Both the position numbers and the translations under genes were made by a program. Positions 30,247 through 35,000 of a DNA stretch of 35,000 nucleotides are shown here, in pieces; the first letter of the stretch is position 1; each line of letters opens with the position of its first letter. Under the pieces are notes generated by a model. It had not been told where the DNA came from. It worked only from the letters and a program-made list of their open reading frames with translations, and made no database searches. The stretch comes from Chrysomallon squamiferum. Lineage: Eukaryota; Mollusca; Gastropoda; Neomphalida; Peltospiridae. Where the stretch lies: positions 3,543,329 through 3,578,328 of the forward strand of contig CM022678.1 of the NCBI GenBank assembly GCA_012295275.1, in the 5' to 3' direction.

Positions 30247-31162
30247 GTTTACACATATAGATAAAATATAAGGAAGTACTAATGTGATTATTTATTATTT
30301 ATTTATTTATTAGTTTTAAATTATTTACAAAATAATAAACAATCTAAATAGACAGCATTAAGACAAACAGCTAATTCAAGGTGTGATTACTTTATTGTTT
30401 ATGATTTAATTCAGATATTAAGGTTTAAATTCTGAATTGTTGAACATCTGAATCTGTATAAATTATAAACAGGGATGTTCCATTCAATAAACCCTAAATT
30501 GATCATAACCATACCTTAATACTAAAGTGATACCAAGCCAAAACGTAGATGTGAAAATATTTCTGAAATAATATTTTAACTTCATATATTATTATTATTA
30601 TTTTTTTTTTTTTTTTTTAATTAATTATTTTTTTTTTTTTTTATTGAATTTTTTAAATCTTTTTTTTTTTTTTTTTTTTTAGTTTTAATTTTTTTTTTAC
30701 TTGTCAGTAATTTATTATTCACTTAATTGTTTTGCTTCAGGAAGCCATTTCTGTTATTCTTGATGTGGGGCCATCCATGAACCAGGCTCCAGCAGGGGAG
30801 GCAACTGCTCTGCAAACAGCAGTGGATGCAGTAACAATGATTTTACAGAGAAAGGTATCACACCTGTGAAAATAAAAATGTTTATTAAATATTTACAAAT
30901 TGGTATGTAAAATGTTTCAAAATATGAGAACCCCCCCAAACCCACCCCCAAAAACTCTCCACAGAAACAACCCTGATAATCGTGGGTATTTTTGAAACCA
31001 AGATTTAAAACTTTAAATTAATTTTTCACCTTCACGTTATTAAACTGAAGTTGAAACATTTAGTCCAGCTGTTTTCCCCATTGTCAAAGTTTTGTTGTAA
31101 AATATCACTGTCATTTTATTGTTTGAATATGACAGAGAGGTTTGAAAAGTTTTAAATTATTA

Positions 31163-31199
<37 letters not shown>

Positions 31200-34100
31200 C
31201 ATCATTTATTATTTATTTTTCTACATATGTTTTTGAAATCCTTTATTATCATTATTATTATTTCTATTATTGTTGCTTTTACAGCTATTATTATTATTAT
31301 TATTATTGTGATTATTTCTACTGTTATGTTGGTGATGTTGTTGTTGTTGTTGTTGTTTTCTTCTTCTTCTTCTTATTATTATCATTATTACTATTTCTGT
31401 TATTGTTGCTATTATAGCTATTATTATTATTATCAAGTTTTGTTTTTCTCTTTCAGGTGTTTTCAGAGTCGAAGGATGAAGTGGCACTGGTTCTGCTGGG
31501 GACACCGGAGACTGACAACCCACTTGCAGTCGACGGCGGCTACGACAACATCACCATAGCTCGACCACTGGGCCTGGTCGACTTTGACCTCCTACAGATG
31601 GTGAAGAACAACATCACCCCTAGCAACACACCCGGAGACTGTATCTTTGACCGAATGACCCAGTATATTTTTTTTATTAATCGAGTTAAACTGGGCATGA
31701 AATGTGTAAGTAGATTGATTACAAGAGAGAACAAATTCCTTATATGAATGACTGTGTCTGTGTACGTCTGTTTGTTTGGTTGTTTGTGTGTGAGTTTTTG
31801 AATGTGTTGTGTATGTTTTTTTATGTAGGTGTGTGTGTGTGTGTGTGTGTGTTTAGTGTGTACTATATTTCTTTAACCATTCTTCAGTTGTCGATGCCAT
31901 TGTTGTTGCTATGGATCATCTTAAGACTGCCATCGAGTAAGTCCAGTATATTTTATCTGTTTCAGATTACTCAGACTTTACATATTTATATCGGTTTTAA
32001 AAGTTAAATAGTGGCACCGTTTGCCTCTTTCTCTGTTCAGATAAAGAGATGACATTGTTTAAACAGTGATTTCTCAAGTTTAAACCTTGAGGATGTATGT
32101 TAATAAAAATTGAGACAGTTTGTAGAACAGAAATTGTGTTCAGGTTATATTTGCGTTAATCTTGATGAATATAAGCAGCTACAAATGAATTGTAATTTCA
32201 AGATAACTAAAATTACTTCATATTTATCATTATTCTATTTGTATAAAATTTTAAAAAAATCTCTTAAGAAAACAAATCCCCAAAATGAAAAACATAAAAA
32301 TAAAAAGTAAATAATAATAATGGAGTAGTAACAAATGCCAAAATTCATATAAACGCATTAGATTAGTATAATTTATATATTTAATTATTTTTTTGTTAAT
32401 AATATTTTATTTTATTTTATTTTATTTCATTTCATTTCATTTTTTTTAAATTTTTATTTTGTATTTATCGGATCAGATTCTTAATTTTTTAAATTTTATT
32501 ATTGGATTTAATTTATTTTTACATTTATTATCTTTATTTTATTGCCTTTTTACTTAATTTAATTTGATTTAATTTAATTTTATTATAATTTAATTAAATT
32601 TAATTTTAGTTTTAATTTTTTTATTTCACTTTCTTTTCTTTATTTCTGTGTTTTTATTTGTAGAGGAAAAAAAGGGTTTGCTTCAAAGCGAATCATTTTA
32701 TTGTCAGATCTTGCAGGCCCTTTTGGAGACGATCAGTTAGATACAATTGTTGGTGCTCTGCAGAATTCCGGAACGGAACTTAACGTAATGTATGTAAAAA
32801 GCACACATACACACACACAGACACACACACACATATCTATCTATACAAACAATCACACACATAATCTATATATGTATATACATATATATAAAAGGAACTA
32901 AAATAAAACAGCTATATTTCTATTATTCACTTTGTTTTGAATATGGACTGAACTCTTGTCAAAGACATATTTTTTTATTTTTGTTGCTATTTCCCATTTT
33001 CAGTTCAGTTCTGTTTCTTTTTTTTACACCGATGATTATTAAATAACAGTTTTTTTACTGGGTTTTTTTCTCAGAGGCCCCAGTATTGATGATGATGATG
33101 ACGACGATGCTGATGGGGGAGGGACAAGTAAACCACAGAAGCAGAAAACGCCGCAGCAGCTCGCAGGCGAAACACTCATCAAACACATTCTCCGTCAAGT
33201 GGAAGGAGAATGCTACTCATTCAAGTTAGTGATTTTGCTCCACTCAGTCTTTGTAGTAATTTGTACTACCTCTTTGGTCATTACTTGAGAAAAATATATA
33301 TATATTTAGATATATAATTATTTTTTTTTTTATTTTTTTATTTTTTTTTTGTTGGATCAGATGATTGTTCTTCTAAATGATTTGATTCTGAATTTTTTTA
33401 AATATTAAATTTTTAAATTTTTTCTGGTGAAGCCTTAATTTATAATTATTGTTTCTGAATGTTTCTGTATCTTTTAAAATTTTTAATTTTAAATTTTTTT
33501 TCAGTGAAGCGTTACCAGCGCTGAGTTATTTTCAGACTCGACAGATTCGACCTTCTGCGTGGAAATGTCAGCTTGAGATTGGACCCGACTTGAAAATTCC
33601 AATAAATGGATACGTCAAAGTAAATATTGATATTTTTCTTAGCTTTTTTTTTTTTTTTTTTTTTTTTTTATGAAAGTAGTAAATAAATAATAACAGAATT
33701 GGTTATTTTAATAACTTTCATTACCAGCGTAAGTAAATAAAGAAAGGAAGGAAGAAAGAAAGAAAGACAGATAAGTAAATAAATAAATAAATAAACAAGT
33801 AAATAAAAATAAAATGTTAATATATAAAAAATAAACAAGTAAGCAGATAAAAAGAAAACAAAATCACTAAATAACTAAATAAATGATGAAAAATAAATAA
33901 ATAAATAAATAAATAAATAAACAATAAAGTAAAATAAAGTAAAACAAGTAACCAAGCAAATAAATAAATTAAATAAAATAATGTAAATAAAAAAGAACAA
34001 AACAAAATGAATTAAAACAAAATAACGTAATGTGAATTAACATAATACAACACAATTAATAAAATAATTTAAAATAAAACAAAAACGGAAGAAGAAAAAA

Positions 34101-34644
34101 TATTACTTTTTGTTTCACTAGCTAACAACAATAAATAACAACAATAAATAACAGTAAACAAATATCTGTACAGATTAAAGAATTCAAACTGAAACAGAGC
34201 TGGAAAAAAGTATACGCCAAAGACCCCAGCTTGGAGATTGGAACTTTGCGAACTTATCACCTGAATGATGACGAGGAAACTGAAGTAGACAAAGAGGACA
34301 TTATAGAAGGTAAGTATTGTGTCTCACAACTACAAGGTATACAGATCAAACCCCAGGACCGGTTTACTCACTTTGTTAATGAAAGGTTTTAGCCGTGAAG
34401 TACAAATAAGATACCAATGGACTTGTTTTTAAATGTCTATCAAGTCACAAATTCTGTTTTAAAAGAACATTTGATGTTGGTGCTGCAGTAGTTGGTCCAT
34501 GTTATTATTACGGTTATCATCACTGTTATTTTTATTGCTATTTCTGTATCTGTGATAATTAATATTTTTATTATTATTATTATTATTATTACTAGTATAT
34601 TACTATTATTATTATTACTGGTATATTACTATAATTATTATTAC

Positions 34645-34720
<76 letters not shown>

Positions 34721-35000
34721 GCTACTATTATTACTATTATTATTATTACTGTTTTTTATTACTGTTACTGTTAATACTATTGTCACTATTCACATTCATG
34801 TTGTTGTTGTTGTTGATGTTATATTATCATCATCAAGATCATCATTATCATTAACATTATCATTATGATTGTCATTATTTATTTTTTGAATGTTGTGGTT
34901 GCAGGATATCGCTATGGCAAGACGTTGGTTCCGATGTCTGAGGATGACAAAGAGAACATGAAGTACGTTTCAGAAAAATGTTTCAAAGTCCTTGCTTTCT
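29937..35000 (+). CDS. XRCC5: XRCC5 (Ku80) homologue, 5' portion, nine exons, runs off the window
   Basis: Exons 29937-29951, 30741-30854, 31457-31640, 31888-31936, 32664-32789, 33075-33224, 33505-33619, 34174-34309 and 34905-35000+. Phases agree at every junction (0,0,1,2,2,2,0,1) and give about 328 residues of an expected 730 or so. Ku80 pairs with Ku70 to ring broken DNA ends and recruit the end-joining machinery in the nucleus. Family matches: ISVILDVGPSMN (start of the vWA domain), VFSESKDEVALVLLGTPETDNPL, ITIARPLGLVDFDLL, DFVDAIVVAMD, the linker into IYSF-like CYSF, then the beta-barrel start (WKCQLEIGPDLKIPINGYVK) and LNDDEETEVDKEDIIEGYRYG, nearly identical to human. An acidic run of seven Asp (about residues 168-174) sits in the linker. 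The start Met gives only MAATK before the first intron. The C-terminal two thirds lies beyond the window. Confidence 0.92.
29952..30740 (+). other. XRCC5: XRCC5 intron 1
   Basis: Holds an ATT array at 30192-30246 and several T runs (30600-30700). A small ORF at 29956-30138 is not supported. Confidence 0.8.
30192..30246. repeat. (ATT)n microsatellite
   Basis: About 18 ATT units in XRCC5 intron 1. Confidence 0.95.
30741..30854 (+). CDS. XRCC5: XRCC5 exon 2
   Basis: 38 codons from TTGCTTCAG| to AAAG|GTATCA, phase 0. It encodes EAISVILDVGPSMN, the first vWA strand with its degenerate metal-site motif, and the helix ending in ILQRK. Confidence 0.92.
30855..31456 (+). other. XRCC5: XRCC5 intron 2
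   Basis: Rich in ATT arrays interrupted by ATC, GTT and CTT units (31157-31437), which create spurious Ile/Tyr and Asn-rich frames on both strands. Confidence 0.85.
31157..31437. repeat. ATT/GTT/CTT trinucleotide-rich tract
   Basis: A patchwork of ATT arrays (31157-31200, 31250-31260, 31287-31307), a GTT array (31333-31355), a CTT array (31359-31374) and more ATT up to 31434. TATTTCT-x-TTATTGTTGCT recurs at about 31258 and 31391, so a local duplication may be included. Confidence 0.8.
31457..31640 (+). CDS. XRCC5: XRCC5 exon 3
   Basis: 184 bp, ending in phase 1 at GACT|GTATCT. It encodes VFSESKDEVALVLLGTPETD, closely matching human [20 protein letters not shown]. Reading on past the donor gives an unrelated tail, and phase 1 joins correctly to FVDAIVVAMD in the next exon. 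Confidence 0.92.
31888..31936 (+). CDS. XRCC5: XRCC5 exon 4 (49 bp)
   Basis: A small exon between CATTCTTCAG and GA|GTAAGT. It encodes (D)FVDAIVVAMDHLKTAI, matching human DFLDALIVSMDVI. Phase 1 in and 2 out. Confidence 0.9.
31937..32663 (+). other. XRCC5: XRCC5 intron 4
   Basis: Very AT-rich, with TTTTA and TTTCA pentamer runs at 32401-32440 and TTTAAT repeats to about 32620. No other feature is seen. Confidence 0.8.
32664..32789 (+). CDS. XRCC5: XRCC5 exon 5
   Basis: 126 bp, phase 2 in and out. It encodes GKKGFASKRIILLSDLAGPF and DDQLDTIVGALQNSGTELNV, matching the human vWA segment with the FTDLSS motif. The donor AT|GTATGT avoids reading into the CA-rich array beyond. Confidence 0.92.
32801..32890. 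repeat. CA-rich then TA-rich tract
   Basis: Imperfect CA array (32801-32830) and TA-rich DNA (32866-32890) just inside XRCC5 intron 5. Confidence 0.7.
33075..33224 (+). CDS. XRCC5: XRCC5 exon 6, acidic linker
   Basis: 150 bp, phase 2 in and out. It encodes IGPSIDDDDDDDADGGG, a Lys/Gln patch, then LIKHILRQVEGECYSF, which corresponds to the human helix before IYSF. The Asp run comes from GATGATGAT/GACGAC codons. Confidence 0.9.
33505..33619 (+). CDS. XRCC5: XRCC5 exon 7
   Basis: 115 bp, phase 2 to 0. It encodes NEALPALSYF and WKCQLEIGPDLKIPINGYVK, the transition from the vWA domain to the DNA-encircling beta-barrel (human [20 protein letters not shown]). Confidence 0.92.
33620..34173 (+). other. 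XRCC5: XRCC5 intron 7
   Basis: A T run at 33643-33669, a purine GGAA/GAAA tract at 33738-33766, then about 300 bp of AAAT-type units (about 33770-34070). In this intron the plus strand is A-rich, unlike the ATT-rich introns elsewhere in the gene. Confidence 0.8.
33738..34070. repeat. GAAA purine tract and degenerate (AAAT)n tract
   Basis: AAGGAAGGAAGAAAGAAAG leads into long degenerate AAAT/AAAC repeats, with the cleanest part at 33892-33921. Confidence 0.75.
34174..34309 (+). CDS. XRCC5: XRCC5 exon 8
   Basis: 136 bp, phase 0 to 1. It encodes IKEFKLKQSWKKVYAKD and YHLNDDEETEVDKEDIIEG, nearly identical to human YCLNDDDETEVLKEDIIQG in the beta-barrel. Donor G|GTAAGT. Confidence 0.93.
34310..34904 (+). 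other. XRCC5: XRCC5 intron 8
   Basis: Dominated by a long ATT/ACT trinucleotide array (34569-34760), followed by GTT, ATC and ATT units. The long Tyr and Asn open frames over it are artefacts. Confidence 0.85.
34569..34760. repeat. Long ATT array with ACT interruptions
   Basis: About 190 bp, with the purest core at 34645-34720. It is the longest trinucleotide array in the window. Confidence 0.95.
34905..35000 (+). CDS. XRCC5: XRCC5 exon 9 (5' part, cut by the window edge)
   Basis: It starts after TGGTTGCAG and reads YRYGKTLVPMSEDDKENMKY, then VSEKCFKVLAF, matching human [20 protein letters not shown] and KCFSVLGF. An internal AAGTACGT looks like a donor but is coding, because similarity continues past it. 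Confidence 0.92.

Noticed and set aside
31641-31747. Extension of XRCC5 exon 3 past 31640
   Set aside because: The tail has no Ku80 similarity, and the phase-1 join to 31888 restores the conserved DFVDAIVVAMD.
34960-34968. Possible splice donor AAGTACGT in XRCC5 exon 9
   Set aside because: Ku80 similarity (KYVSEKCFKVLAF) continues through it.

Overview
This is eukaryotic, almost certainly animal, genomic DNA. It is AT-rich, full of simple-sequence repeats, and its genes are split by GT-AG introns. A relic at about 17983-18033 resembles the 3' ends of retroposons that I remember as common in mollusc genomes. The proteins look like invertebrate versions of vertebrate genes, so a mollusc (lophotrochozoan) is my best guess. 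That is inference, not a database result.

Layout. 1-5139 has no recognisable gene: AT-rich DNA, (TAA)n arrays, A/T homopolymers, degenerate GAAT/ATTC tetranucleotide tracts and a palindrome-rich island at 1359-1458. 5140-5781 (minus strand) encodes a RITA1 homologue (RBPJ-interacting and tubulin-associated protein), with a probable 5' UTR exon ending at 6501 that carries a short uORF. About 6600-6955 looks like a divergent promoter. 11572-23119 (plus strand) holds four clear coding exons of a very large USPL1 homologue (SUMO isopeptidase of the C98 family), about 3,200 residues against about 1,100 in human. Its 5' end is unresolved, with a candidate first exon at 6955. 23120-29936 is 3' UTR plus AT-rich intergenic DNA. 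29937-35000 (plus strand) holds the first nine coding exons of XRCC5/Ku80, which runs off the right edge.

How the genes relate. RITA1 is known in vertebrates as a negative modulator of Notch signalling and a tubulin binder. USPL1 removes SUMO and is a Cajal-body protein. Ku80 is half of the Ku heterodimer used in non-homologous end joining. They are three separate housekeeping or regulatory genes, not an operon-like system.

Most worth a second look: (1) a reading-frame break inside the USPL1 catalytic domain, just before a zinc-binding CxxC; (2) the giant USPL1 architecture, which adds four RG-rich tracts, a SIM, an AT-hook and a Gln-rich region to the isopeptidase; (3) a changed order of modules in RITA1, with the presumed RBPJ-binding LLWAP motif lying between the two VDETLF modules; (4) long ATT arrays whose orientation matches the direction of the nearest gene and flips near the divergent promoter.
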